Shown here in pieces: positions 20,945-32,500 of a stretch of DNA of 64,000 nt (positions are counted from its first letter, which is position 1; each line of letters begins with the position of its first letter). Below the pieces are notes generated by a model, which was given only the letters and a program-made list of their open reading frames with translations, ran no database searches and had not been told where the DNA came from. This DNA comes from Ochotona curzoniae (lineage: Eukaryota > Chordata > Mammalia > Lagomorpha > Ochotonidae): assembly GCF_017591425.1 (NCBI RefSeq), contig NW_024466399.1, positions 1,984,001 through 2,048,000 on the forward strand, given 5' to 3'. A program made the position numbers and the translations under genes.

Positions 20945-21262
20945 GCTTGTTTATTTTTGCTTGAAAAGCAGAGACACAGAGAAAACACACACACACAGAT
21001 AAACAGATGCAGAGAGATCTTCCATCCACTTGTTCACTCCCCAAATGCCTGCAACAGTGTGGTCTGGACCGGACTGAAACCAGGAGCCCAGAACTCAGCT
21101 GGGTCCTTCACATGGATGTCAAGCAGCCAACCAGTTGAGCTATTATGCACTGTCTCCTAGGGTGCTCATGAACAAGTTGGTGGAATTGGGATCAAGGCTG
21201 CCAGGCAAACCCAGAGAATCTGGCGTGGAATACAGGCAACCCAAGAGGCATGTTTACTGTGA
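20945..21262 (-). mobile_element. Old tRNA-derived SINE inserted in a mariner-like element
   Basis: The minus-strand order TTTATTTTTGCTTGAAAAGCAGAGACACAGAG, TCCATCCACTTGTTCACTCCCC and GACTGAAACCAGGAGCCC is clear; the head near 21230 is weak. A (CA)5 run sits in the tail region. Confidence 0.7.
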
Positions 21263-21282
21263 CTCCGAATGTCTGTCCCTAA

Positions 21283-21332
21283 GCTTGTCCTTCGCATTCC
21301 ATTTTCCCACAAACTTCCTGCAGCTCCCATTG
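21283..21332. mobile_element. Mariner-like element, right end
   Basis: The phrase CATTCCATTTTCCCACAAACTTCCTGCAGCTCCC is the closing end of the family (compare CCTTTTCCCACAAACTTTTTGGAGTGCCC at about 44297-44325). Confidence 0.5.
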
Positions 21333-21484
21333 TGTATTTGTAGAAACACTGATATATTGTTTATTTCTATAAACTCTGTTATAGAATTTGTGTCAGTTAG
21401 TTGAAGGCTTGTGTTTTCCCTTGCTTTCTTGTTATATAATCACTTGGGTGATAAAAATGGAGCTGACTTTCGGAGAAGATAGGT

Positions 21485-21770
21485 GAATTTATTTAAAAGG
21501 CAGAGTGACAGAAGGAAAGAGATAAAGAAAGTAGAGAGGGAGGACTTGATCATCTACTGGTTCAGTCCCCAGATGATCGTAACAGCGAGGACTTGGTGAG
21601 ACCAAACAGCTGCATCCACGTCTCCTACCGGGTGGAAGGGGCCAGCGTGCTTGGGCCATCTTCCTCAGCTTCCCCAGGCACACCAACAAGGAGCTGGATT
21701 AGAAATGGAGGAACCAGGATTTGATCTAGCACTTACACGGAATGCCTACAGTTACGTGGGCCAACCTCAA
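21485..21770 (-). mobile_element. Lagomorph tRNA-derived SINE
   Basis: The order GAATTTATTTAAAAGGCAGAGTGACAG, CATCTACTGGTTCAGTCCCC, GGAGCTGGATTAGAAATGGAG and a head with GGATTTGATCTAGCAC and GGCCAACC is seen on the minus strand. Confidence 0.8.
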
Positions 21771-22342
21771 CTAAAGAGCTTATTCTGGAACTAATAATAA
21801 AATCACAGTGTATGAAAATGTTAGTTATTCACACTGATAACATACTTTCTATAATTTTCTGTTTTAAAGTATTATTAGTTTAACAAAAATTTACAAATGG
21901 GTGGTTTTCTGTAATATTTCAACATCGTCACTGCTTCCTGATTATTTTGCATCCTCCTGGTTTCCTGCACTTTCAAAGCAATAATTCAAACACATCCCCA
22001 ACAGAGTGATTTTCAAATTCCTTCTCATTCAACAAGCGCTGTGCTCTGCCTTTAAACACATACTTTTCATTAGTATATAAATGCATGACTATATTTTCCA
22101 AATCAATTTTAACTCATTGTCACAAGCTTAGAAATATGTAGTTTTTACTTCTGTTTTAAAGAAAAGTTAAAACTTCTGACAATGGGTACTACCATGCAAT
22201 TGAGTGTAACCAATGGGTTGTGATACTCCACAGAACTATAGCCTCTTTTGCTTGATCTTTGCTCTGTGTAGCTGTTGACACATTGTACTGTACCATAAAG
22301 TGCATAGGCATTTCATGTGAAATCCAAAATTTGAAAAATAAA
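21771..22342. other. Unassigned AT-rich sequence
   Basis: I saw no gene and no repeat I can name. Confidence 0.5.
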
Positions 22343-22640
22343 AAACCTATTTATTTGAAAGGCACACACACAAAATGAAAGAGAGAGAGAAAGGGAGGCA
22401 GAAATCTCTCATCTGCTGGCTCACTCCCTTAGGTCCATGATTGGCTAAGACTGGTCCAGGGCTGAACCTACAGTCCAGGGGCACAACCCAGGTTTCCTAA
22501 ATGACTGACAGAAACCCAAATACTGCAGGCAGCACTGCTGTCTCCCGGGTACTTCAGTGGGCAGGTGGAGCCAGGAACCAGAGTTAGATAGCAAACCTAG
22601 GTACTCTAATGTGAGATACTTGGCTAAATGCCTGCTTCTT
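22343..22640 (-). mobile_element. Older tRNA-derived SINE
   Basis: It has CTATTTATTTGAAAGGCACACACAC at the tail side, a GAGAGAGAGAAAGGGAGG run, ATCTGCTGGCTCACTCCC, and AGCCAGGAACCAGAGTTAGATAGC in the head-side body. Confidence 0.75.
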
Positions 22641-23059
22641 CAAAAATCTGCAGCAACAACTAGCTAATCCATTGGCTCAAGCTTTATGAATGTGAGTGAG
22701 GAGGCTTACAGCGTGCTTTCAGCTGAGCCTGAAGCGGAATGCTTGGAGGCTCCTGTAATTCTTTGGAGCATTTGTTCTGCTTTGGGCCCTGATTACTGGC
22801 TAACTGGCCACTTGTTCTCAAGAACCCAGAAGGATGAAGTTTTGTGTGTGAACATCACTCAGTCTTGAAAATTTTCACTTTCAGGATTTATAATGGTGGG
22901 GGGAAAAAAAAAATCACTGTTTTATTCTTAGAGTACCTAGTTTCAAAACAGAACCACTTCGGCTATGCCAACGTGAAGTTGTCATGTGAGTAATAATTGC
23001 AAAGTTCCTTCGTTCATGACAGCTCCCTCACCTTCCTGTATTGTGATCCGACACAGATC

Positions 23060-23790
23060 AATGTACCATTTTAGCCATTTCTGATTGTGTAGATGTGAAG
23101 TTAAATACATCCACACTGTTGTGCTCCCATTGCTGCCTCTCTCCTTTAAGAATGATTCCATCATGATGAACTGTACTCATTAAACAAAAAGGTCTCAACT
23201 TTTCCTCTCCCGGTCCTCTAAGAGGCTACATTTTTCCTTTTTTGCCTCTGAACTTACCTGTTTTGATAACTCATATCAGTAAGTTATCCAGGATGCCTAG
23301 ATTTCCTTCCTTTTTAAAGACTGAATAATATTCCATGGTCAGCTACCATATTTCGTCTAGCTATCTATTCCTCAGTGGACACTTGGGTTGCTTCTAAGCT
23401 TCAGCTATTGTGAATAATCCTTGGGTGTGCAAACATCTCATTGAGACTTCGTTCTCAATTCCTTTTGATATGAGCCCAAAAGTGGGAGAGCTGAATTGCA
23501 TGGTAATTCTGTGTGTGTGTGCTTTGAAGAACTATCACACCGCTTTTCCTAGCAGTTCTGCAATTCTGTGTTCTCACTAGCAAGACCCAAACCCAAGGGC
23601 TCTGGGATTCATACACGTCAGCATCCTTCCCTCGACTTGTCATTTTCTCCTTTGTTTTTCCTTATAGCCGTTCTAGTGAATGCGGAGTGGATCTCCTTGT
23701 AGCTTCGAACTGCATGACTCTAATGCTTATTGATGGTGAGTATCTTCTCATGTGTCAAGCATTTGTCTTCTCTGAAAAAAACATGCTTTC
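23060..23790 (-). mobile_element. L1M (L1ME-like) 3' region
   Basis: The plus strand reads the L1M reverse complement for over 700 bases: TGTACCATTTTAGCCATTTCTG, AATACATCCACACTGTTGTGC, GACTGAATAATATTCCATGG, GTGGACACTTGGGTTGCTTC, GCTATTGTGAATAATCC, and CTTATAGCCGTTCTAGTGAATGCGGAGTGG. It is the longest old L1 piece here after the one at 5990. Confidence 0.88.
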
Positions 23791-24397
23791 ATCTACTCCT
23801 TTTGGATTGTTGGATTTGGTTATTTGTTAGTGTCTTTGGTTTTGCAGACACAAGAGAGAATGCAAACATTTTCATCAGTCAGGCAAGCAACAGCCCTGAT
23901 CTTTACCTCGAGCCACAGAACCCAGCTTGTGCTAAATCCTGTTGGGACCCTAACGTGGATGACAGCCTGTGTCTACCATGATGTGCTGTTTTCCTGCAAT
24001 CACCTGCAATTTATCAAGGGATTTTTTTTTTTTTCAAAGGGCTGAAAAACCAGACAGTAGGAAGCAACACAGCAAATGTATCCCCATGTAAATCAGTGAG
24101 GTGCTCGCTGCCAGGTCGCCAAGTCCCTCTTTCTCCTTGGCAGTCACAGCTCACTGAGTCCTAACTCCAGTCTTTAGAGGTGATCCGACTGCTGGGGACC
24201 CCAAGTGCCCTCAGAACAAAACATACCTTGGCACTGCTGGCTCTTCCAGATAAAAGCTTACTTTTTTTTTTTTTTTGAGCATTTCTTTGAAACCCGGGAC
24301 TTAACATGATTTAGGTTGGGGAAAAGCCATCGTTAACATGCACTCGTCTTCAACCACTACACGGACCTTTAGTCTGTAAGCTCTCTAAACACAGATA

Positions 24398-24411
24398 ATT
24401 ACCATGGCAAC
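24398..24411 (-). promoter_or_regulatory. Candidate RFX X-box
   Basis: On the minus strand the 14 bases read GTTGCCATGGTAAT, close to the symmetrical RFX consensus GTNRCC-N(0-3)-RGYAAC with both half-sites matched. There is no promoter nearby, so an enhancer role would be inference. Confidence 0.4.
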
Positions 24412-25833
24412 CACCGTGTTTCACGACTCTCCTACCTACACTTGCACCTTTCTTAAAGAAACACAGAACACAACAATGTAGAATTAAAACAGTAAATCAT
24501 GGGGATGTTTTTTATTTGTTGTTACATAGCTGTCAGAATTTAGAGAAGTGCTGGACATTGTCATTCGCTATCAATTGCGTTTGGAAAAACTGGATGTTTG
24601 GCCAAGCCCTTTGACTCCTCACCAGAAAAGAGGGTCTTGTTTGTAACATTGTGTAAGGAATGACCGATGAGTTTCTAGATTGCTAAGGTCAAAAGACTCT
24701 GAAGGCAGAAAATGTCATTAAGAATATAAAGTCCGGAATAGTATGGATTTTTGCATGACACATTTGTGGGGCCAATGATCATTCGTTAAATTATAGTTAC
24801 GCTTGTCCTTAAGTTGGTAAAAGCTTGGGCAAACAAGCTCTTTTGGTTTGTTTGTTTGTTTGTTTAGATTATCTTTGATAGTCTTCAGAAGCAAAAATCT
24901 CTTCTCTGGCCATGTAAACAATTCTTCTATTGCCCTATGAATGTTTGATGAGAATGAAAACTCAGTAGACCATCGCTACACAACTTCTGACAAGCAGCAG
25001 CGACTGGGGCTCTGGGGGATTGAAAATCCTTGCAGGGATGAGCCACTAGACACACTTGAGCAAACCACCTAGTTTTGAATTAGAATATTTCACTATGAGA
25101 AAGACATGCACGGGAAAGGAGTACTTCTGTAAAATTCTCCCTGCAACAAAGACTAAGTAGCTCTCTCTGCCTAATGGAATGTGGCTCTGATTTCTTCATC
25201 ATTAGCCTCCCTTTCTCTGGAATACTCGTGTTTTGATGAGAGAGAAGAAAGGAGCCTCTTCTGTTTGATTGTTTTCTTTTAAATTAAAGTTTGTAATAAA
25301 TCTAACTCAACCCAAATAACTGCTGAACATCTCATAGTAACATAGCAGCGAAGATGAACTTGGCATTGTATGATGAATGCTTCTCTGTGCTTAGATTGGA
25401 ATGTCTCCAAACCCTTAAACTCCCACACCAATTTGGAAAAGCTTACCTGAGGTTTTTATATCCTTAGCCTGCAGATTCATTTTTCATTTACAAGATAGAG
25501 CCCCCAAGTTCCAAGGACAACCCCACTATATTTCTACAGAAAGTATACAGAAAGATAATGTTGGAATGAGAAAAATTTGTTAACCCAGTGAGTATATTTT
25601 TGTCTTTCATGTTTTCCACATATGTGCCTGTCTATGTTTTCTATAATTTAATTAAAATGCTGAAAGTCTAAATTCTACAAAGTAAGAAATAAATCAAATG
25701 GCAATCTGTTTATTTTCTGTGTACCCACTATATTCGGAGCAGTTGTGACATAAAGTGCTAAAATAAAACAACTTCTTTCTGAGTGTGAAGAGCCAAGTCA
25801 ATGAGCTCTGCTTTCCTGTGTCGTTGGGGAATA

Positions 25834-25858
25834 CCACTTCCTCCGGCGGAGGAGGTGG
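25834..25858. other. GC-rich hairpin, 12-bp stem
   Basis: The arms 25834-25845 (CCACTTCCTCCG) and 25847-25858 (CGGAGGAGGTGG) pair at 11 of 12 positions around one base, with two CpGs, in AT-rich surroundings. A perfect 10-base palindrome CCTGTACAGG follows at 25861-25870 and a CRE-like TGACGTGA at 25915-25922. Confidence 0.7.
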
Positions 25859-26309
25859 CACCTGTACAGGCATGTGAAAAATGGACAGAGCTCGGCCAAG
25901 GACAAATCAAATGATGACGTGATGAGGATTCAACTGGTTGTTGAATTTCTGCTTGAAATAATCATCACTTGCTTCATTTCTCTGCTGAAGGAGCCCCAAA
26001 TGGAAGATGATACGGAGAGCTTGCCTTTATCAAGAACATGTTCTAATTGAGAGTGAAAAGGATGCCCAGACATACGGCTTCAGCGCTTCAAGTCTCAAAA
26101 TTGCTGTGAACTTGCCAACCACAGAGCTTGCCCTGTGCTCTGCCCTGCCAAAAAATCCTTTGTACAAGTTCTTTCTCATCCTGCCGGCATCACTGTTTTA
26201 TGGCACGGAATGGTAACAGTCCACCTCCCACAAGATTAGCTCAAAACCTTTTCAGCCACAGTCACAGGCTCATGTTTAGTTATGTGATGACCTAATTATC
26301 GATGCATCC

Positions 26310-26390
26310 CAAATTAGACTACAAACTCTGAGGCTATTGTGTTGTTTAGCCTTTTATCTCCAGTTGCAGCATCTAGCAGTAAGTATTACA
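26310..26390 (+). mobile_element. L2 3' end fragment
   Basis: The order TTAGACTACAAACTCTGAGG, TTTATCTCCAGTTGCAGC, then CTAGCAGTAAGTA follows the L2 3' end (TAGACTGTAAGCTC..., CCCAGTGCCTAG...). Confidence 0.45.
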
Positions 26391-26397
26391 CATCAAA

Positions 26398-26655
26398 GAA
26401 GATCTTCTCTCTGCTGATTCATTGCCCAGGTGGCTGCAAGGGCCAGGTCTGACCAGGAGGAAGCCAGGAACTAGGAACTCCATGCTGGAGGAGTTCCGAT
26501 GTGGAGGGTAGAGATGCAAGCACTTGGGGGATCTTCTGCCTATGTCCCAGGTGCGTTAGCAGGAAGCTGGATTGGAAGTAGAGTAGCTGGAACCTGTATT
26601 CAGGTGGGACACCGGCACCAGGGACAGTACAGTGTCGGCTGTGGGATGGCCTTTT
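26398..26655 (-). mobile_element. Old tRNA-derived SINE, tail missing
   Basis: It starts AGATCTTCTCTCTGCTGATTCATTGCCCAGG and has GTTAGCAGGAAGCTGGATTGG and ACCTGTATTCAGGTGGGAC; the tail is absent on the left. Confidence 0.65.
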
Positions 26656-26869
26656 TCCAGTTCTCATCACCTTAACTCTGGACTCTTGCTTGTCAGCTCC
26701 TCTGGAGTTGTGTTCTTTCTTCCATAAACAGCTGATTTGAGAGACAAAAAGTCTCAAAATGTCAAGGCTAATCATGTTATTCTGCATGGTGTGCTAATGC
26801 ATCCATGATGTCCCTTCCATTCCATCTCTTTCCTCCTTCTGCAGAGCCCCCCTCAGCTTCCTCAACTCT

Positions 26870-27065
26870 GAGATTTTTCCACACTCCTCTGACTTTGCAC
26901 GTGCGGTTTCCTTAGACTAAAGTGATTTTGCCTCATGCATTGTATCAGGAAAAACCATACTCATCTATGAAACCCAACCCAAATAACTTCCTCCGTCAGG
27001 ATTCCTCCAGCAAGCTTCTTGAGTCTACACTGTGCAGGTACACTGTTTCTATTGCTTCATATTTT
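26870..27065 (+). mobile_element. L2 fragment
   Basis: The order CTCTGACTTTGCACGTGCGGTTTCC, AAACCCAACCCAAATAACTTCCTCC and AGGATTCCTCC parallels the L2 3' region (TTTGCACATGCTGTTTCC, AGCTCAAATGTCACCTCCTCC, AAGCCTTCCC). Confidence 0.5.
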
Positions 27066-28454
27066 TAGCGAATGCATGAGTGAGTATACAAAAGGAAAGC
27101 TTTCTTATTGGTGCTGCTTACCCAATACCAGGGATTTATTAAAATTTTCTATTAAGAGTGCTAGCTTCTTCTTTAGGCTAGATGTCAAGCTTTTGGGAAA
27201 GAGAAATAGCATTTCATATTCTCCTTATGTATCATGGTACCAATTGCATGTAATAAGAACACTCTGAACATTTGCTGACTGCTGGAACACCAGCCTTATT
27301 TATTTTGCTGCATATAGGAGCAGGAATTTTTCTTTTGGTTGTTAGAATGTTAGGAAAATGTCGAGAGATGCAGTGTCACACACATTGCAGAAAATGTCAT
27401 TTTTTCCCCTTAGTTATAAGTGCATGACCTTTCTTTTGAGAGACTGTCGCTATCATATCAGTTATGATATGCAGAATTCCAACTGAGTGTTCTCACAGTT
27501 GGTTGTGAAAGTTCATTGTAATCAACTCAATTTCTTATCAAGTTATTTTTTGTTTCCAAAACATGAGATATTTGGTAGCATATTGTAATGAAAATTGAGA
27601 TTTTGTGTTTCAGGTATGTCAGTAGTTTAATACATTTGATGAAATTGTTTTGCACTGAGAATCCAAGGAAAATGAGAGAATCATTAGAATTGGCTTTGAG
27701 TTGAGGTGGAGTTGTGGAAAACAGAATAGGCCAGTGGTACTCAAAGTGTCTCCATATTCACAGGCTGGGTACTGGCCAGCACGAAAGCTTGCTCAGGTCA
27801 AGAACTCCGTGGCTGATGCCAAGTGAGTGTTTTTCGGTAGTTGGAAATACTTCCTGGAGCTCAACATTTCCCGGGTGAGTGACTTCTTCCTGTCTTCCAT
27901 CAGGTGAAGGCTTTGTCTCAGGTGAGCAACCTGCCATAACATGTGAGTGGATTCGACCGGTGAAGTAGTTTGTCTATCTGCTTGCAACATCCCTTCTCTG
28001 AGTTTTACTGAACTTTTTGGTGCTGGACCAATGCAGTGCAGCTGTCTTCCATAGTATGATTTGCAGCAGACATGTTCCTTCTCTGCCCTCTTCCCCATGG
28101 TAGCCCCTCTAAGTGTATCCCTGAGTTCCTGGGAGCCGTATTTTCCCATCTCAGGTTCATGTCTCCTGAGATTTGCAGACGGGCCTGAGCAGGTCAGAGT
28201 GCAATCTGCAGGCAGAATCTGTGCATGGCTTCAAAAATGTGCTCACTTTCCCTCTGTGTGTCTCCCTCAGTGAAGCAGAAACACAAAAATGAAAACCTCC
28301 TCTATATCCACTCCGACTTGAGCTGCAATGGCTGGACTAGGGGCTTTTTGCTTCCGACAGAGTTCATGTTTTGAAGCGATGGAAGACTTTATGATGTTGC
28401 CTCAGTGTGCTTGATGATACTCTCTTTCCTTTGTTTCTATTATGATCTATTCCA
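27066..28454. other. Unassigned sequence
   Basis: A MER5-like opening (CCAGTGGTACTCAAAGTGT) appears at 27731-27750 without a matching end. A 118-codon minus-strand frame at 27793-28149 has no family resemblance I can see. Confidence 0.5.
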
Positions 28455-28545
28455 GGGACTGGCACCTTGGCTCAACAGTCTAACCCTCCACCACCGAGTG
28501 CTGGCATTCCATATGGGTGCGGGTTTGTGTGCTAGTTGGCTGCTC
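28455..28545 (+). mobile_element. SINE head fragment
   Basis: A tRNA-like head (GGGACTGGCACCTTGGCTCAAC, then GTGCTGGCATTCCATATGGGTG) is followed by no recognisable body. A roughly 37-base near-duplication (GAGGCAGGTGCATGGACC and GAGGCAGGTGTATGGACC) lies just after it. Confidence 0.5.
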
Positions 28546-28689
28546 TTTTGTGATAGCATGTTGCACATGTGGTTACCATGTGGTTCTTGTGCTTTTGGTT
28601 CAAACAAAGGTGTCCAAACTTGAGGCAGGTGCATGGACCAAAACAGAAGTGTTCACTTGAGGCAGGTGTATGGACCAAAATGTTAACAT

Positions 28690-30528
28690 CTCCCTGGGGA
28701 TTCAAATGCATCTTATTGTGTTAATCAAAACTTTCTAGCAGTCAATCAATGAGAAACTCATGGGGCCATATTTTTAACTTTCTAATTATCTCCACATATG
28801 AAAGTATGGCAAGAACTTCGTTAAGTAGCTGGTTGCAACCAAGATAGCATGTGCCTGCAGGATTCCACTGTTCCACTTAATCCAGACATGGGTAACAGCT
28901 GAGCTCCCTTGTAGGGAACCCATTCTTGCCCTGGTGTTTGCTGCTTCCTCTTGAAAACGTTTATGAGCCTACATTTAATAATTTATTCATTACGTTTTTT
29001 CTGCCACAAAGCTTGACTGACATAAAGCTTTTTACATTTTTAAGCTATCATTCCTTCCCCTATAATTCTAGTCTTTTGGCACCTCTCCTGTTCTCTCTAA
29101 ATGTGAAATACAGTAGTTCTGGGGCTATAATTGCAAATTCTTTTTCTACCTTGAGTTCAATCCAATTGGACTTGGAAACTTGATCTCATTTAAATCAGTC
29201 GGTAATATTTTTCACCATTGTTATGTGACTTTTAATAACTGGAAGCATTTTGTTATCTTTTCAATTTTAAGTTTCAAATTTAAGACTGTTCAGAAAGTGT
29301 ATTTAATAGACAAAGATTATTTTAACATAGATCTTAGAATGTCATGGGTATTCCCTTTGCCCCAACCAACATGCATCATTATATTGTACTGTGTACTTCA
29401 AAATTTTTTTTTACTTGTTCTGAATGAACATAAAGCTGATTCACATAGAAGTTCTGATACTATCTTAAAGTTTTATTTCTAACCCCAAATATTTTCATTG
29501 ACAATTATGTTGAAAGTTGATTTCAAATAAGAATATCCCACATTAAATACGTTCTTAGGGTTTGAATTGTGCTCTGTCCTCTTAGAATCTGGATTTGTGA
29601 CATGAAACTTTACCCAGTGGATTATAATACTGTCTCTCATGGTGTGCCTGGGAGCCACTGACAATCAGAAAGAGAAGTATTTCCTATCATCATAATATCA
29701 CATCTTGGCTCAGGCTGACAGAACTTAATTTCTCCTGAATATAAATGGTGATACGTATCAGTTTTCATAAATAGAGGATGTCACATCATTTCAAGGTGAT
29801 TTACAGCAATATTTTTTTCTATTATTAGCACCTGCGTCCTTGAACCACTAGCAAAATGGCATTACTGATGGACCTTCATGAAATCTAGTATTTCAAAGAC
29901 CCGAAGAGGCAAAGAAAACTAAGCAAAATATTCACGGACTATTTAGATGAGATAAAAAGAATTTAAAATGTAAATTTTCCCCAACTTTTGATTTTCTTAA
30001 AGTTTAATTTTTTTGATTAACACCAGTTATACCTATGGAGTAAAGTGACATTTCCAAATATGTACCTAATGCAGGCTGATTAAGTCGGGGTAATTAACAT
30101 CTCCTCCTTTTTGTTATTACTTTGTGATGGTGACAGTTAAGTATCACTTGCTGAGGATGACTGGGTTTGGTTGATTTGGGCTCACCCATGACGAGTCCTG
30201 TATAATATTGGCAGGGGAATATGTTTTGGATTTTATCTTGCTTCACCACTTGAAAATTAATCCCTTTAAGAATTCAAACTATCAATTCGACCTTCTTAGT
30301 CAAGGGACAAAGCATACAGATAAAACCACTCTAATGCCACCTGGGGATGGATGCTGGAGACAGCCAGGTTGTGAGGTTGGAGAGAAAGAAGTAAGAACAC
30401 ACTGTACACACTCTGAATTTTACATCAAAGAGGAGGATGAGGGAAAGGAGGTGAGAAAGAATAAATAGTCCACATTCAGTTAAGACAACTCCAGGTCTTA
30501 TGGTTGGAAATGGTAAGTAGTTGAGAAG
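28690..30528. other. Unassigned AT-rich sequence
   Basis: No gene or repeat was recognised over about 1.8 kb. Confidence 0.5.
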
Positions 30529-30535
30529 AAATGTC

Positions 30536-30864
30536 GGGCCCGGCACGATGGCGCAGTGGTTAAGGTCCTTGCCTTGCACGCCCGGGATCCCATATAGGCA
30601 CCGGTTCTAATCCCGGCAGCCCCACTTTCCCAGGCCAGCTCCCTGCATGTGGCCTGGGAAAGCAGTCGAGGACGGCCCAAAGCCTTGGGACCCTGCACCC
30701 GTGTGGAATACCTGGAAGAAGTTTCTGGATTCTGGCTTCGGACCGGCATAGCATTGACCATTGTGGTCACTTAGGGAGTGAATCATCGGACGGAATATCT
30801 TCCTCTCTGTCTCTCCTCTCTGTATATCTACCTTTCCAATAAAAATAAAATAAATCTTTAAAAA
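30536..30864 (+). mobile_element. Full-length young C-type SINE with target duplication
   Basis: This is the best-preserved copy. The A box is at 30549-30559 (TGGCGCAGTGG) and the B box at 30603-30613 (GGTTCTAATCC). The body includes GGACGGCCCAAAGCCTTGGG and the tail is AATAAAAATAAAATAAATC. AAATGTC repeats at 30529-30535 and 30865-30871. CpGs survive in the head, which points to recent insertion. Confidence 0.96.
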
Positions 30865-30871
30865 AAATGTC

Positions 30872-32179
30872 ACTTTTGTCTTTCAGGTACTCCTGGAAAT
30901 CAGTTTCCACTTAGGACATGTCAGTAGTCGGGGAGCACCTGCAAGGGTCAGAGAGAGCAAGCTATTGTTCCTACAACTTAATCACCAACTTTCTTGGTCA
31001 ACATGGAGTTTTAAGGGACAAAATCAAACCAAACAAGATGATGCTGAAACTGGGGTGGGAGAGGATGGCTTCTCTCTGTCTGAGTTGGACAAGACCCATA
31101 GATAAACTGGCTGCTAAATGGTGTAAATTAGGATTTACACTACCTTGTTGTGCAAAGCTTTCTACATTTCTGTAGGTGGTTGAAGAAAAAGCACTAATGT
31201 AATGAAGAAGATATTACCTAACTTTTTATTTGCATAGTACTCCTCTGCCCTTTGTTACAGGTTCCAGCCAAACAACTTCTTGAGCTAAGGCTTCGAATGA
31301 AGAATATTTAGAGGGTCTATCAGGGCTGAGCAATGTATGGCAGGTGGGACTTGAAATTCAATAAATCTATCTCAGGCTAATTTTTCAATTGATCATTTTG
31401 TATGGATGGTAAATGCTTTTATACATATCCAAATGGCTCTTGGCAGAAAAATGGATTCCCAATCCCTGACAGTGATTTTGAATTGTTAAACATTCCTTCC
31501 TTGTTCAGAACCATTAACAGTGTTGTTGCTGGAGACACGTTTGCCAACAAGGTGGAAAATCCAGTTTGGGTCAAAAAGTGAAATCCAGAAGCAGGTGGTA
31601 ACAAGCTGTGAGCTAGGGGCCAGCCAGTGCTTGGTGTCGTGTCCACTTTGGTGGAACTCAGGCCGTAATCCAACTGGGTGGATGACAGTCCCATCCTTGG
31701 CAAACATCCCAGCTGCCATGGTGGCTGGTCATTTGGAGGGCACGTTTTGACTGCTGGTCTGGGCTCCCTGTTTGATTTCTCCTTGTCCTGGCCGCTTGCA
31801 GGACAGGCTTTTAAGAACATTATGAGTTCTCTTGTAAACAGCTGGATTGGAATAAGTGAAGTTTAAATGGAATAAGTTGTGGTAATTGGGAATATTTAAA
31901 GAAGTCAAGGGAAAGTATGAATGATCCAATATCTAGTGTTTTGCACAAATGTTAGAATTGAGAAATCCCTTACTCCCTACCCTGCTCTGCCAAAGTTATG
32001 CATTCTAAAAACATATAAACTGCCATGGCTACATGAAATTTCGTTGCATACAATTTCAGGTAATTTTCTGGAAGGTATGCATGATTAGGAAACAAATAGA
32101 TTTAAATTATGAGCAATCTAGCTACATTAAGTCATAAAGGAAGCTGTTAGAATATGTCCATTCTTGTATATACATTTTG
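30872..32179. other. Unassigned sequence
   Basis: A 133-codon minus-strand frame (31419-31820) and a second frame (31486-31719) overlap with no recognised protein. A plus-strand frame also covers the region, so no strand is favoured. Confidence 0.5.
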
Positions 32180-32500
32180 TAAAAAAAAGATTTATTTATT
32201 TTTATTGGAAAGGCAGATTCGATTTATGAAGAGAAGGAGAGACAGAGCCTCCATCCTTTGGTTCACTCCAAAATGGCCACAACAGCTGGAGCTGAGCCAA
32301 TCTGAAGCTAGGGTCCAGGAGCTTCTTCTGGTCTCCCACACGAGTCTAGGGTCCCATAGCTTTGTGCTGTTCTTTACTGCTTTCCCAGATCATAAACAGG
32401 GAGCTGGATGGGAAATGGAGCAGCCAGGACAGGAACTGCTGCCCAAATGAGATCCTGGCATTTACAAGTTGAGGATTTTACCATAGAGCCATTGTGCTGG
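32180..32500 (-). mobile_element. Full-length lagomorph C-type SINE
   Basis: It starts at an AAAAAAGATTTATTTATTTTTATTGG tail, then has CAGCTGGAGCTGAGCCAATC, ACAGGGAGCTGGATGGGAAATGG and a head ending in CCATAGAGCCATTGTGCTGG. Confidence 0.9.

Larger units (their letters stand above)
23791..26309. other. Unassigned, repeat-poor block
   Basis: About 2.5 kb with only short T runs, a (TTTG)n run (24842-24865) and two motifs listed separately (RFX box at 24398, hairpin at 25834). No coding exon was recognised. Low repeat content makes it a place to look for conserved non-coding sequence. Confidence 0.5.

Noticed and set aside
30549..30613. A tRNA gene, because A and B boxes are present
   Set aside because: The boxes belong to a SINE head. 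The sequence does not fold into a full tRNA cloverleaf and is followed by the SINE body and tail.
31419..31820. A 133-codon minus-strand frame considered as a retrocopy
   Set aside because: No frame gave a recognisable protein, several frames overlap on both strands, and there is no tail or target duplication.
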